Shown: positions 43,601 to 56,459 of the stretch, piece by piece | How the letters are laid out: each line of letters opens with the position of its first letter | Position numbering within the stretch: the stretch's first letter is position 1 | Assembly: GCA_948567375.1 (NCBI GenBank) | Contig: OX419758.1 | Span: 9,429,001 to 9,493,000, forward strand | DNA: 64,000 bases | Origin: Lunularia cruciata | Taxonomy: Eukaryota; Streptophyta; Marchantiopsida; Lunulariales; Lunulariaceae | Reading direction: 5' to 3' | Made by a program: the position numbers and the translations under genes | The notes under the pieces: model-generated | Seen by the model: the letters and a program-made list of their open reading frames with translations, nothing else | Told to the model about the DNA's origin: nothing | Databases searched by the model: none

Positions 43601-46170
43601 GACAACATATACAAGAATCACCCATCAAAGAGATGTTTTCTAAAATGTAGGCTAGAGAAATGGATTGATGAACTTGGAAATGTTGGAGTATACATATCAT
43701 CTCCCAAAACACACCAGAATGGAGATTCTATAGATCCTAACCTTGGCCAACATGGGTATGTCCTTGACATGGCCATCTAGAAATCACCAAAAAATGGGAC
43801 CATGTCTAGCCAAATCTTATACCCCTAGCAAGGAAATGTTTCTTGGTAGGGTCTTTTAGTAACCCTTGACAGTTGACATTAGTAATAACTTAGGATACCA
43901 ATAGACCAAATGTGCCATATGATGTAGAAAAACTCACCTAGCAACCTCATCTTGCTCCACATACAAGTACCTCTAAACTCATCAATTTTCCTATAGTACC
44001 ATAGCTAGTCCAGTGCTAATCCCACCAAACAATTCCAATAGATATACTCCCTCTATTAGATGTTGCCAAGCAATGAGTGTGGTATTCAAAGGTGAAAAGG
44101 TACTAGACTCTAGAGACTCATCCTCACACTAGTCTTGTGGTGGTACAAAGGCTCCACTCCAAGCCTATTGCACCAATTGATCCATATGCTATTGCAATGT
44201 TGCCTTGGAACTCCATAATAGAACATCTAAGGTGGATGAAAAAAGCCTACTTGTACTCCAAATCTGAGTGATCTCCTGTAGTTTCCTTGACATGAGCGTT
44301 CCCCTCCAATAACTCACCAAGCCAAATAACAAAACCATTGAAAGTTGAAACTAATTCCATGGTCCTTGATAATAGTGAGCCAAGACTACCACTACTAAAG
44401 TGCACTAGTAGGCAACATACTTATCCTTCACTTGAGTGCTAACTTGGCCTATAGGAAGTTGTCTCCTCCCAATAATCAATATTTAAACTCATGGAGTATA
44501 ACATTGCTCCACCAACTAGCACATCATATGACTTTACTATTGTTGTAATGGACAGAACTCTCACCATAGAGCTATCAATTGATGACCAAGCTAAATCTGG
44601 ATAATTAGCTCTTACATGTGATGTATTGTGTAGAACCATCCCTTAGAGATGTTTGGATCTAAAATGGATACCTCTCCATATCAATCTTCCATAGCTCAAG
44701 ATTGACAATTGCTGCCTTCCCAACATAAGGTACTATGCACCGGAGTGTAATAAGACCCTTTGTGGTGTATAGACTTCCCCTAAAGGTCCTACCAAATGGA
44801 AAATTCTACTCTAGTTGTCTAATAAGACAACTCTATGTTTGAACCAAGCTCAATCAAAGGCAAGTCTAGCTAGTACCTTCTCTCACCTACCTATTGTTGC
44901 TTGCCATAAACCACTAGTTGTTGAGTGGATCCCATGCTCCTCAGCCAAGCCAACTCCATTATCAACCACCTTTGCTCTAGCAATAAGAACTACATCATCC
45001 CTACTCTCACAATGTGTGGCAACCAATTGGAACATTAGAGTTAGGTCAACTCCCAATGTAAACATGTCACTGGTTGAAAACAAATGGAAACATATAATCA
45101 ATTAAGTCTCCTCCAACATTAAGCTAGACTCAATCTATGCAATAATAAGTGGTTGATTAGCATCTAGTCTATCATGCATTCCATCACCAGCTACCACACC
45201 TACATTAGGATGTTTAAGAGCCAAGGATATCATCTCTAATGCCTTAAAGAGTATGAAAGATTGGGGGAGTCTGATCTATCTACAAACCTCTCTTCTCTAT
45301 GGGTCCAAATCCATTGATGCTCCTCTAGGATTTAGAGCATATCCTACACTTCTAGTCATTATGGTAGATGCATCTACCTGTGTTGCTCTACACATAAAGT
45401 CTTAGATGTCTCTATCACCAGCATAAGAGGTGGAAGCCTAAGTACTCAAATCTGACCTCCTCTAAGCTATGGCCATGCTAGCCAATCTTTGCTCCAATTG
45501 CTCAATTTGAGAGTGATGGTTGTATTAGAAGCAAGGGTAGGTACTGCACCCTTACCAAGTGTAGGTCTTCTACCACCACCTCCACCACCTTGTCTTCCAT
45601 GACTTGGAGCTTCTCTACTACCAACCATAATAGCGCAACCACTTCATAACTCCAAGTGATGGTCAAAGCATCGGTCCTTGGTGTGACCAAAACTGTGGCA
45701 ATGATCACATTGTCTTTGTGTTGGCTATGATGCACCCGAGCTATCATGTTCACAACCTTGAGTGCATTATTTCTTGTGGTGAGGTCCATCACAAGTTCAA
45801 CAAGCAACACCACCACTCTTTGGGTACTACTTACCTAAAAATGAAAGTAAGGGTGCAATTGCCCTAGGCTTTCTACTCGCTCCATAAGATCTAGGTTGTT
45901 GACTTTGCCCTTGGAAGCCAACATGGTGTGGTGCACTCTATTGCACTCTGCTGCACTCTAGAAGAAGTAACAACTATAGATGAGGTCTCTTTACCAAGTC
46001 TAGGTGTCACCACTCTCTCCTCCACTATGTTAAGCTCAATATGCTCAACCAAACTAAAGACCACTGCTAAAGAAGGTTAGGTAGCCTGTAACAACATAAC
46101 ATCACACACGCTATGCTACAACTCCTTGTCTAAGAACCCATACCAAATTGGATTGCTTGGGCCTCAATAA
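43600..46170 (-). pseudogene. Decayed gag region, copy B
   Basis: Longer copy of the block at 2051-3500, same orientation. The minus strand at about 45810-45770 has a degraded Cys/His zinc-knuckle-like stretch (stops now replace the first Trp codon and another). The frame 45816-45502 is the counterpart of 3121-2861 but is not the Gag frame. No protease or RT accompanies it, so the source element may lack pol. Confidence 0.5.
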
Positions 46171-47079
46171 CTCTTTGAGTGAAACATATCAACCATCTCA
46201 TGCGAGTTTATGCCTTGCATAGGCTTTCTCTAGCCTTTTGCTAGAACTCTTGCAAGCTTCTCAACTTGTCAGACCACACTCCTTGGAAGTTCTACCTCAA
46301 ACACTAGAATAAATCTACCATGGAGTTAAACTGTAGTATTGAACTACCTCCTATAATGGTACCTACACTCATAGTAGCACAATTTCTAACCAATGCATCT
46401 CCATAAGATACACCAATGCTACTAGAGCTAGAAATTGTGAGTACTACCAATCTACCCCTAGAAATCGAGTCTAAAGTGATGGAGATGTAGTTCAAAGACC
46501 AATACTACCTCCATAGCTTGATCTCTTCCAAGTGAGTTCTCTTGAACTCATGATAGTCATCCATTGGTAGACCCTCAAAGTGATTAGAATAACCCTTTTT
46601 ATGCCATCAAGGGTGTGAACAAAGTCAAGTTCTGCACCTATTATCAATCACATCAACTATCAAACTCCTAGATGAAGTTATCCAACCGAATGGTACTCAT
46701 TATACCAGAGTAGCACCTAGGGCCTTTGGAGGCCCCATAAATCTTGTCCACATCCTAAAACAACGATGCAAACATCCCATGTGCACTCTCAATTGAATCG
46801 ACTCTTGTATCAAACTCCAAAGTAGAGTCAATCTAGTCCTTCATTGTTACCTAAGATATAGGTTGATACCAAGTACCACCATGGGTAAACCCATTATGTA
46901 TGTAGCAATTTCTCCTTTGGAATTCCCAAAGAACTCTATATGACAATGAAACACAAATTGGAACCATAACCATCCACAAGTACCCCACAAAGGACCACCA
47001 CTAAGTGCCACCCCCAACTGAACACCACTCACTAATATAGCTCTAATGCAACAGCTACACAAGGGAAAAGGGTGATATA
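46171..47079. other. Continuation of non-autonomous element, no intact frame
   Basis: Short frames only. It probably belongs to the 5' side of the gag remnant on the minus strand, as it lies between that and another copy of the 'catcataacatgcac' repeat. Confidence 0.35.
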
Positions 47080-47330
47080 TAACCTACCATCATAACATGC
47101 ACTCACAGTCTAAAGATCATCATTTCTTGCTTCATTGGAGAGAAACATAGATAGTTTGATTGGTCATCACTCCAATTTCATTACCAAGAGCACAAAAGAG
47201 TACCACTGCTCTAAAGTTAGGGCACCTCACACAAACATGGTGTACAAACATGAAGTAGAGAATAAAGGGTCCAATCACAAGATGTCTAAACAAAACTCTC
47301 AATCTCATAAATCAACATGGGATTGACTCC
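47080..47330. repeat. Third copy of the 'catcataacatgcac' repeat
   Basis: 'cctaccatcataacatgcac' at 47084 starts a stretch similar to 38665 and 41580, fading by about 47330. With 41573 it could bracket a non-autonomous element of about 5.5 kb. Confidence 0.45.
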
Positions 47331-47785
47331 ATTTGGCATTTAACATTATAGGAATGTATACCTACTTCTAAGCTACTAAGATCACTAACAATGAGGTCAA
47401 ACTGCCTCTCCTAGCCAAAGTTACATATGTATAGGTATCAATCGACCAATTATTAGGACAACAAGTGAAGGTAGACTAGTTGGCTAGGGCACCAATGTAG
47501 GAACTAGAGACCTAGGGTATTGTGTGCAATCTAGAAGGGTGGGCAGAGTTTTCCAAATGATGACCAAAACCTCATCTAAATTGGCTAGCTTCATGCCAAC
47601 AAGTTTTAAACCATAGCCTTATGCTTCTAAATGCTAAAGTTTAGCAAAATGAGGCCTTTCTTCTTGCCAATTTGGACTCTCTAAATTTAGCTAACCTTCA
47701 CAAATTTGAGCACTAGACTTGGTAAGTCAAGCAACGTCCAACTTTGGACAACCTTTGCCAACTTGACTTCCAAAATCTGGACAAC
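47331..47785. other. Spacer, no gene seen
   Basis: No repeat match or domain found. Confidence 0.4.
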
Positions 47786-48418
47786 TTTAATCCTCAAGGA
47801 TATGAGACTTGAAGAGAAACATAAAAGAAGAAACACATAATTTCACACTCAAACTTTTGATGTTCCAAAGGATCGCCTAGATTGTATTATATAGCAAATT
47901 GGACTTCCTCAAAGGAAGCTCCACCCTTGGATCAGATATATGGATGGTTGACATGTTAGAATCTCTACTCTTAGATTAGTTGCATGTATGGGTAACATGT
48001 CAATTTTGATCATATCTGGTTGGTCAAACCATCTTTGACCAAAGGGAATCTTTAGGGAATTTTCCTATAGGAATCTTTGAATCACGTGGGTGAGGTACCA
48101 TTGGAAAGATCTTGATGAGACAAACTACGAGAGAGGGAACTTTTTCTCCATTCAAAAAGAGGCCAACCTTTTCTCCATTCGAAAAGAGGGGGAAGGAGGA
48201 GGGGAATTAGTACATTTTTGAGGCTTAATTCATTTGTTTAGGCATTCAAAATTGACTCTAAAGTTTCCAAGCTATTTTTGGTTCCTGCCCTATTAGTATA
48301 AGTAATCTTTTGGTGACACCTCTATCTAATCTACCCAACCTATCTCATATAACATCCTTCCCAATGTTACCAAGCAAAGTTTCAACTTTGGATGATATAT
48401 CTAGCTTTTGGTATTACA
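47786..48418 (-). mobile_element. Decayed LTR of the chromovirus family
   Basis: Same orientation as the full element. It shares 'aaggaagctccacccttgga', 'tggttggtcaaacca' and the final 'ttggtattaca' at 48418, but is strongly diverged and shortened. No target duplication seen. Confidence 0.7.
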
Positions 48419-48576
48419 ATTTCAGGCTATTTTTAGTTCTTGATTTATTAGTAGAGGTACTCTTCTTGTGACACCTCTATGTGATTTATCTATCCCATCA
48501 TATATAATATCCTTCCATATGTTACTAAGCCAATTTTCATCTCTAGCTAATATGTCTAGCTGTTGGTATTACAACA
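48419..48576 (-). mobile_element. Partial second LTR copy, tandem to the previous
   Basis: Repeats only the last ~150 bp of the LTR (plus-strand view), again ending 'gttggtattaca'. Tandem placement suggests unequal recombination. Confidence 0.65.
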
Positions 48577-48911
48577 ACCTCTACCAATCTAATGGACCTC
48601 CTCTATAGTTGTTTGATAGCCATTTCTCCATTAACTATCAACTTGAGCCAGGTTGAGAGAATGGTGATCTCCAAATCCCTACTTCGAGGGATGGGTTCCC
48701 AAATCCACCTCCAATTTTGTATTTTGGGCTCAATTTGCACCAAATCAACCTTGATTTTACCTCCTTGTGCTCAAATCAAACACATATTGTCTCAAATTGA
48801 CTCAATTTTTAGAAATTTGGCTAGCACTTCCACGTATTATTTTCCCCATTGCCAAATCTATATCAACTCAACTATAGCTTTTGCACACTATCACTCTTAG
48901 AGAAATATAGG
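48577..48911. other. Short spacer between LTR copies
   Basis: One 102-codon plus frame (48592-48900) with no recognised domain. Probably not a gene. Confidence 0.35.
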
Positions 48912-49442
48912 TGTAATACCAAGAGCTAGCCATATGATCTAGATGTGAAATTTGGTTTGGTAACATCTGGAATGATGTTATACATGATGGTCAGAATAGA
49001 TCAGATAGAAGTACCACCAAAGGAGTGCTTCTACTAATAGGGAAAAACTTGAAATAGACTTGAAAACTTTAGAACCAATAGCTAGATATATGATTTGAAG
49101 GTGAGAATTGGTTTGGTAATATCTGGAAGAATGTTACACATGATGTACTAAATAGATCAGAAAGAGTTATCACCAAAAGGAGCTTCTACAAATAGAGTAG
49201 GAATCGAAATATGCCTAAAATTTTTTGAAGGCAATTTTGAAGATCTAGATGGATGAATTAGACCTCAAAAATATGCAGATTCCACCCCCCCCCCCAATGG
49301 AGGAAAGACTAGCTTTCCTTCCTCCCTAGTTTGTCTTGTCAAGAGCTTTCCAACGGTACCTCACCCATTTGATTTTGAGATTCTTACAAGAAGATTCTCA
49401 TGGTGTATTTCTCTTCAGGTCTCCTATCCTTGGAGTATTAAA
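48912..49442 (+). mobile_element. Solo LTR of the chromovirus family, internally deleted
   Basis: Starts TGTAATACCAAGAGCTAGCC as in the full element but in plus orientation. About 200 bp of the middle is missing after 'ttcttacaagaagattc'. It ends 'tggagtattaaa'. Flanks ATAGG (48907-48911) and ATAGT (49443-49447) give a 4/5 target duplication. Confidence 0.78.
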
Positions 49443-49856
49443 ATAGTACCATGATCAAATATACCAACACTCAGCCAAACACTAAGATACCACCAATGCA
49501 CTCATTTCTTACACTCAATTTCCCCTAACTCTCCCTTCTTTGAGATAATCAGTTCATTCTTCCACTTGAATGATATTCAAATCAGATATGTACTCAATCT
49601 TTCACTCAACAATCCAAAAATGGGATGGATAGTATCTATGGACCACCAAATCCATTTCTCCCATACCATTAGGACTTTTGTGTCCATGTAGTACCCAAGT
49701 ATCATTTCACACAATTCATCATCTCATGTTTTGGGTAGAATTTTTTAAATACAATTACCTTGTCTAATGAACTCTTGATACTTATGATTGTAACTTACAA
49801 AGAACTTTAAATATGTTAACTGAGATAGTTGTAGGTAGTTTGATAGAGTAATAACC
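49443..49856. other. Region upstream of second chromovirus Gag
   Basis: May hold the leader of the second element. No PBS of the tRNA-Met type and no matching 5' LTR were found. Confidence 0.4.
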
Positions 49857-50700
49857 ATGGCGATAATACCTAAAGTTATCATTGTTATGCAAAAACAAAT
49901 CAAGCATTTATTTCAATTGTTGGAAGAAAGAGACCATCAACAACAAGAGCATATAAAAGAACACCATTTTGAAAGAGAAAATCTGATTTCCAAAGCCCAA
50001 GGTATTTGACAAGAATCTGCTGCATGTAGTGGAGAATTTTGTATTTGATTATGAATGTTATCTTGAAGTTGTAAATCTTTAGATGAACAAAGACAAATTC
50101 TCTTGGCTTCAAGCCAATTGGATGAAATGGCAAAACTATGGTGATGATTTTGAGTGGAGCAAGCTGAACAATAGTTTTTTGCATCAGTCTTGACATGAGA
50201 AAATTTAAGAGTGCAATAATTAGGAGATTCAAAGCTATAAATGCTACATAAGCCACATAGGATAAATTGATAGAAGTGAAACAGATTGGTTCCATGAGAA
50301 GCTACATCACTCAATTCCAAAGCATCATAATGCAAATTCTAGATATTCTAGAAGGTGAAGCTCTAGATCAATTAGTGAGGGGCTTGAAGTCATGTACGAA
50401 ATTGGAAGTGACCATGTGGGAACCCAAACACTTGGAGGAAACCATGAAGAAGGCTGAGCGCTTGGATTCTTTGGTTGTAACAACTTGATCTTGACCTTCA
50501 CAAAACCTACCAACACACTACACAAGGGTGGAGGAGCCGACACCGATGGAGATTGATGTCATCCAATGGAGACCACTTGGCATTGCATATAGGAAGATAC
50601 TATGGCTAAATCGTGGTTTTTCTTATTATTGCTAAATTGGATATCATATTGCAGAATGTCCACTCAAGAATGGATGACCTCAACAAATTGCCTAAATAGA
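49857..50700 (+). pseudogene. Second chromovirus: Gag remnant
   Basis: An ATG at 49857 opens MAIIPKVIIVMQKQIKHLF, a coiled-coil-like N-terminus. The frame 50267-50488 gives RSYITQFQSIIMQI and EALDQLVRGLK, typical of Gypsy Gag. Near 50620 a degraded zinc knuckle (GYHIAECPLKN) follows. Several stops. Confidence 0.7.
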
Positions 50701-50763
50701 GTTTGTGGAATGTGATGATTAGGGAAAAAAAGAATCCCAATAGGAGAGATCAAGCCATCTACT

Positions 50764-51036
50764 ATGGATTTTATTAGTTCCAATGGGATTGGAGGCTCAA
50801 CATATGCAAGTTTGTTTCACTTGCAAGGTATGATATTTGATTCTGATTCTAGGATTTTTGTTGATCTTGGAAGTTTAGAAAATTGCATGTCCATGCAATT
50901 AGCAAAGGAATTAGGTATTCATATCAAACAAATCATTGGAAGTAAATTGATGATGCGGATGTTAGAAAGGGTTATGTTCTCCATATGTCACACCTTGTTA
51001 CATGCAAGATTGGGAAGGAGTATTTGGAGTATATGA
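50764..51036 (+). pseudogene. Second chromovirus: protease remnant
   Basis: Reads GMIFDSDSRIFVDLGSLENCM and AKELGI. The catalytic Asp-Ser-Gly has become Asp-Leu-Gly, so it is inactive. The layout matches Gypsy protease following Gag. Confidence 0.7.
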
Positions 51037-51539
51037 AGTTTGTAGCAACACCTCTATACTATGATATCATTCTAGATTTACCTTAGCTTGAATGTCATAA
51101 AGTTCAATTTGATTGGACCCGACAATAAATTCAATAAACACCAAGGTAAGAATTATTGATTAGATTTTCTAGCAACTTTGAGTAAGACATCAAAGAATAG
51201 TCAGCCCTTAGATGGGAAGTTTATCAATAAAGTAACCATAGAGCAAGCTTTGGAGAAAGATATTCTTATTTTTGTGGTGTGGATCAAGTCAATTACCCAT
51301 GGAGAATCTAATGAGAGCTAGAAGCACCATCAAGCAATGGTTAATCAAATATTTCAAGAGTTTATAGATGTGTTTTTGGATGATCTACCAAAGGGGTTAC
51401 ACTCCAATCATAGTATGCACTTCAAGATCAAGTTATTGCTAAGAAGTACTCTAGTGAGTAAACCAATCTATTGATTTTCACCAAAGGAGTTGGAAGACCT
51501 TTGAATAACATTAATAGAATTGTTGGAGAAGGATTTCAT

Positions 51540-52700
51540 ATGGCATAGTACATCTCCTTAGGGAGCACCGGTATTATTTGTCCCAAAGAAAGATAGAAGA
51601 TTTCATTTCTTAATTGATTATTGGGGCTTCAATAAATAAACAGTGAAGAAAACATATCCTTTGCCTTGAGTTGATGACTTGGTAGATCAATTAAGTGGAT
51701 CACAATCCTTCTCCAAGTTGGATCGTTGAAGCACTATTAGTAGATTCCTATTGATAGAGAGGATGCGCAAAAGATTACCTTTTGTACAAGGTATGGGCAT
51801 TTTGAATGGACAATTTTACCTTTTAGGCTCACTAATGCTCTGGCAGCCTTCATGGATCAAATGCATTGGGTGTTGGATGGGCTATTGGATTGGTACATGG
51901 TGGTGTTCTTGGATGATACTTTAATCTATAGCAAGATGGAGGCAAAACACATGAATCACTTGCAAAAAGTTTGAAGACAATTATGGCAATGGTAGTTTTA
52001 CTACAAGAAGCAAAGTGTAGTATTTGGCAAAGGAAGTTACCTTCTTGGATCATAAGGTCTCATCAGAGAGGATCAAAATAGAAGAGGAGAAAATTAGGAC
52101 TATTACTAATTGGCCTAATCCAAAGGATGCCATAGAATTGCATGCATTTAATGGATTGAAAATTTTCTACCAATTTTTCATCCACTATTTTGCTTGTGTG
52201 ACTGCACCATTGACCAATCTCTTGGAGATGACGTCAAGTTTTCAATGTTAACCAAAGACAAGAAGAATTCAAGAAGCTAAATCATATAGTGTCTTCAAGA
52301 CCTATTCTTCAACCATATGATCTTCAACTACTTTTTATGGTTGATTTTGATGCTTCTAACTTTTTCATTGGAGATATGTTGCAACAAGAATTTCCAAATG
52401 AATTACATCCTATTGTTTTTATGTCTCATTGACTAACACTATAGAAAGGAATTACTTTGCTTGAGATCAAAAATAACTAGCAATGGTATATACCACCAAG
52501 GTATGAAGACATTATCTCTTGGGGAAACAAGTGATCATGTCAATTGATAACAAATCTTTCTTGTAGACATTGCATTTGGTATGCATAAAGAGTAGAAATT
52601 TTTAATGAGAGAAACAAAAATAATTGTTTAACAACAATTGTTTGACATCAAACTTGAGCACAAACCTGATAGGTTCCATGTCATCCTTGATGCCCTATCA
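51540..52700 (+). pseudogene. Second chromovirus: RT and RNase H remnant
   Basis: 51570-51690 encodes VPKKDRRFHFLIDYWGFNK and, after a stop, a VKKTYPLP stretch. 51906-51917 is the catalytic FLDD (context MVVFLDDTLIYSKMEAKH). The frame 52024-52251 gives the thumb (LDHKVSSERIKIEEEKI, LHAFNGLKIFYQFFIHYFA). RNase H fragments follow to about 52700. Multiple stops and shifts. Confidence 0.8.
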
Positions 52701-53279
52701 TGATGACCTGATTTGAATACTCTTCTTGAACCTCTTATCACGGTGGCAATTATAACATTGTAAATTGATTCAAAAGTCCAAATCAAGTTTAAGATCACTT
52801 TACAATAAGACTCCTTCTTTTAGATAGTACAAGGTCACATTGTCAAGGTGAATATATGACAAGGAATACAAGACTTCCTTTTTCAAGAAAGGCCTTCTAT
52901 TTTATGAAAACCGGATCTATGTTCTAACCAAAGGTGATCTACAACTTGTGTACTTTCAAAAAGCCTATGACTTACTACTCACTAGTCATATGGGTGTGGA
53001 CAACACCTTAGGAACCTACAATGCCAATGGTGGTGGCCTAACATGGCATTAGAGGTTTGAGAGTTTATCCAATCTTATGAGAGAAACCAACACAATAAGA
53101 CCAATAATCAAAAGTTGAGTGTACTCCTTCAACCACTTCCTATCCCATTTGCTCAATAGGACATGTGAACTTAGATCTCATCACATCCTTGCCAAAGATA
53201 AAGTAAGGTCATAGAATGATCATGGTGTTTGTTAGCCTAGTAGCTTAATAAGCAAATCCATTTGGCACCAACCTTTGAT

Positions 53280-53780
53280 ATAGTGGATGCCCTAACATTA
53301 GCCCAAATCTACTTTGATAATATCTTCAAGCATCATGGGATGCCTCATGTACTCATCTCTGACCATGATCCTTGATCCACCTATAAATTTTGGCAAGCAC
53401 TCTTCAAGCTACTCAACACCAAGCTTACTTTGTCCATAGCCTATTATCCACAAATTGATGGGCAAATTGAATATGCAAATCACACCTTGGAGGATATAAT
53501 TTATGCCTTTATCAATGTTCACCACACCAATTGGAATGAATACCTTGTGGTTATTGGATTTATCTACAATAACTCTAAGCAAGCAAGCACCATATTTGCT
53601 CTTTTCTTTCTTAATTTTGGCCAAGACCCACTTGTTCTAGATTCCCTTCTTGCTCTTTATCCATCTCCCATTCTTCATACTTCCACTTTCTATAGCAAGC
53701 CAAATTTCATATCCTTCTTGCTCAAAATCATCAAAAGCAATATGCAAATCAACACCATTATGATCTCACCTTTCAACTAG
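53280..53780 (+). pseudogene. Second chromovirus: integrase core remnant
   Basis: Includes HHGMPHVLISDHDP-like codons near 53330 and, in the frame 53430-53780, SIAYYPQIDGQIEYANHTLEDI and FIYNNSKQAST, the end of the DDE core with its Glu. Inactive through stops. Confidence 0.8.
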
Positions 53781-53789
53781 GTAATAAAG

Positions 53790-54170
53790 TCATGCTTTCT
53801 TCTAGTGACCTACCCTTCCTACTTGGTACCTTAGTTCATAAATTTGTATTTAATTGGATAGGTCCATTTGATATCACCCAAATCATTTCTCTTATTGCTT
53901 ATCTACTTGCCATGCCTGATCATATGCAAATCCACCGTATCTTTCATATTTCTAAGTTAAAACCCTTTGTTTCTAATCCATCTTCCCTTCCACTTGTGTC
54001 CAACCTCCTCCTCCTCTTGTCCCTATCAATGATCATGAAGAGTATGAAGTTGATTATATCCTTGCATGTAGCCACATTCTTTAGAAAGAGTATCCCCTTC
54101 ATGATGCTACCTAGGAGTCTCTTTCCCTCTCCATAATGCCAAAATGGCTCTCCAGGAGTTTGAAGCTTCC
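53790..54170 (+). pseudogene. Second chromovirus: GPY/F module and chromodomain remnant
   Basis: 53792-53960 gives FVFNWIGPFDITQII and MQIHRIFHISKLKPF. In another frame, 54028-54120 gives HEEYEVDYILACSHI, a stop, then PLHDATWES, a degraded chromodomain. This places the element among chromoviruses, as with the first, but its LTR differs, so it is a different family. Confidence 0.75.
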
Positions 54171-54209
54171 ATGGTGACAAGGATCTTACTAACTAGCGGT
54201 GAGAGAATA

Positions 54210-54687
54210 TGTAACAATATAGAATTTCCAAAAAAATTAGTCAAGATTAACAAAGTGGTAAATGGGCCAAATTAACCAATAATTATAAGAATATTCTAGA
54301 AGTATCTAAGAAGATTCTTGGTACCTTCCAAGTATTGGATAATGTTTATGTCAAGTAGGCAACTTTTAGGAGGAAACTTCTTGGGAAGCTTTTTGACTAG
54401 CTAAGCTTACATGCCAAGTGGAAAGAAGCTTCTTGGGAAGCTTCCTAAGTAGCTTAGCTTGCATGCCAAGTAGGTAGTTTCTTGAGAAATTTCTTGGTTA
54501 GTTTAGCTTGCACTCCAAGAAGATGGCTTTTAAGAAGTTTCTCAAAAGCCTTATATATTCTCTATAAACACCAAAGCCCAAGCTCATGCTAGGCATTTGG
54601 AGTTTACCTCATTCAAGAGTTTCAATGTGATCTTTCACTCCGATCTTCCATTCTCTTATTTCTCTCCTTTGTCTTTTAGATGATACA
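54210..54687 (+). mobile_element. 3' LTR of the second chromovirus
   Basis: Starts TGTAACAATATAG after a purine-rich GCGGTGAGAGAATA tract and ends TGATACA. A TATA-like 'ccttatatattctctataaac' lies at about 54550. No 5' partner LTR remains in the window. Confidence 0.65.
54371..54530. repeat. Three ~53-bp direct repeats in the LTR U3
   Basis: 'cttcttgggaagctt', then 'agcttgcatgccaagtagg'-type blocks recur three times with small changes, just upstream of the TATA-like box. Repeated U3 units often act as enhancers. Confidence 0.8.
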
Positions 54688-55700
54688 TCCAATGGTGCAA
54701 ATGATGCAAGTGATGGTGTGTCCCACCATATGATCAATAGCCCTAACATGAAATCCGACCATCATCAAATAGTCCATGAGCAACTACCAAAATAACTATG
54801 ATTGCCAACACTATCAATGCAACTTTGAGCAAACTAGCTTGGGTGCTACAAATGTCATGACACCTCTCTAACACCTTGATTTCCAATATTCCAAATTCAA
54901 TTAATCAAATCAAATTTAAGATTGACTCAAACATGGAATTTCTTGAGCTCAATAGAAATAGCATTTTGTCTACTCTCCACCCCCACTAATAAATAATAAA
55001 ATATAAACCTCCTATAATCCGCTAGTTTGTGCACTTGGGTATAAATTTGATTGCCTTTGCTTCAATTGATCATATCACTCAAAATTTGCTCAAATCTCTT
55101 GATTTCTATCTTCAACCATAGTATGTCAAATTTTCTCTCCAACCATGGTCTTTTCTCCCCAAGTGTTGTTCTTTAACTTCCTCAAACATAAAAAATGCTA
55201 GACTTCCTATGTTGTGACCCAATTTCTTACATCTTTATCACTTAGTCTACAAAAACACATAAATATTCAAGTCCTAAACCTATCCATAATTCAGAACAAG
55301 AAAGATCATAAGACTTAGGATTTCCATCATTGATGCCATAATGTAGGCCCAAAATTTTCTATCATCCAAGTTCAAAAGTGATTAGGTGCAAAATTTGAAG
55401 CTTGAAAGCTTAATGAGAAAAGGATTTGGGAGTGGCAGATTAGGAGTTCATAACATCTCTTGCTCAAACTCTCCCTCCAAAATTCTAGCCCCCATACTTT
55501 GCTACAAATCTCATTTCCTAACCTCCTCCTTCCATTCAGGACTCCTAAGACTAATAACCCTCTCCTATTTATCAAATCTCCACCACCTATATACATGAAA
55601 GACCTTCAAAAATTACAAGATCATAATCCATGTGGCCAATCACTTAAATGTACATGGATTGATCACATAGCATATATACAATCATTGCAAACTATTATGA
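54688..55700. repeat. Fragments of the 40 kb and 42-43 kb repeats
   Basis: 54695-54860 matches 40075-40240. 54880-55700 matches 42600-43560 in the same orientation, ending in similar 'catggccaat' sequence. No gene. Confidence 0.6.
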
Positions 55701-56459
55701 AGTAAGTATTCATATCATTTTGATCTTGTTTGGTTTGTATGGTGCACACATTTTTGCAAGATTGTTTCTTTTTAACTAAGTCATGCTTATTTGCAAAGAT
55801 GTAGTAGAGTAGTTTATTCCTTACAAGAAAAACTTCCTTATTAAGACCATCACTCATAATTTTTTCACAAGAGGGCACAATACCTAAACAAGGGTGCAAA
55901 GGATACTACATTCAAAATGGATTAAAATGGAGTCGAGGGTAAACAAGCACAAGTGGTTATAGTGCCAAGTGCCTTTGATCCCAAAGGCCTTTTTAGCCAA
56001 CATCCATACTGAGATTTGAATGTGCCACCAAGCAAAAGATGGCACTGAGGGTTGTTATGCTCAAGAAAATTGTTAGCATGCAAGCAATTTCATATGTTGG
56101 AAATTGACTAATGTAGAATCTATCACATGTGGGACGGTGTCATCTACTTGAGGATGGAGTAGGTGCATGAAAGGACAACTTATTGTCCATCAAGGGCTTT
56201 GCATGTGTGAAGGACGAGTGCTCAACTACACCTTAACCACTAGAGGACTGAAGAGTGACCAGGAAAATTGACTATAAATTCAAGGGCTCATCAACTTGCT
56301 GCACTTTTTAGAGAGCCTTCATGCATTTAGAGTTGATCAAGTAGAATTCCCTTGTCATCTTGAAAACATTCAAAGCACTCACTCTTCAGATTTGAGTAGC
56401 ACTCAGAGTTCTTCAGCCTTACCACTCAGTCTCCTTATCCTTAGATTAGTAACATGATG
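55701..56459. other. Spacer, no gene seen
   Basis: Short frames without domains. It may belong to the leader of the repeat that follows. Confidence 0.4.

Noticed and set aside
49900-50335. 131- and 132-codon minus frames
   Set aside because: Antisense to the Gag remnant of the second chromovirus.
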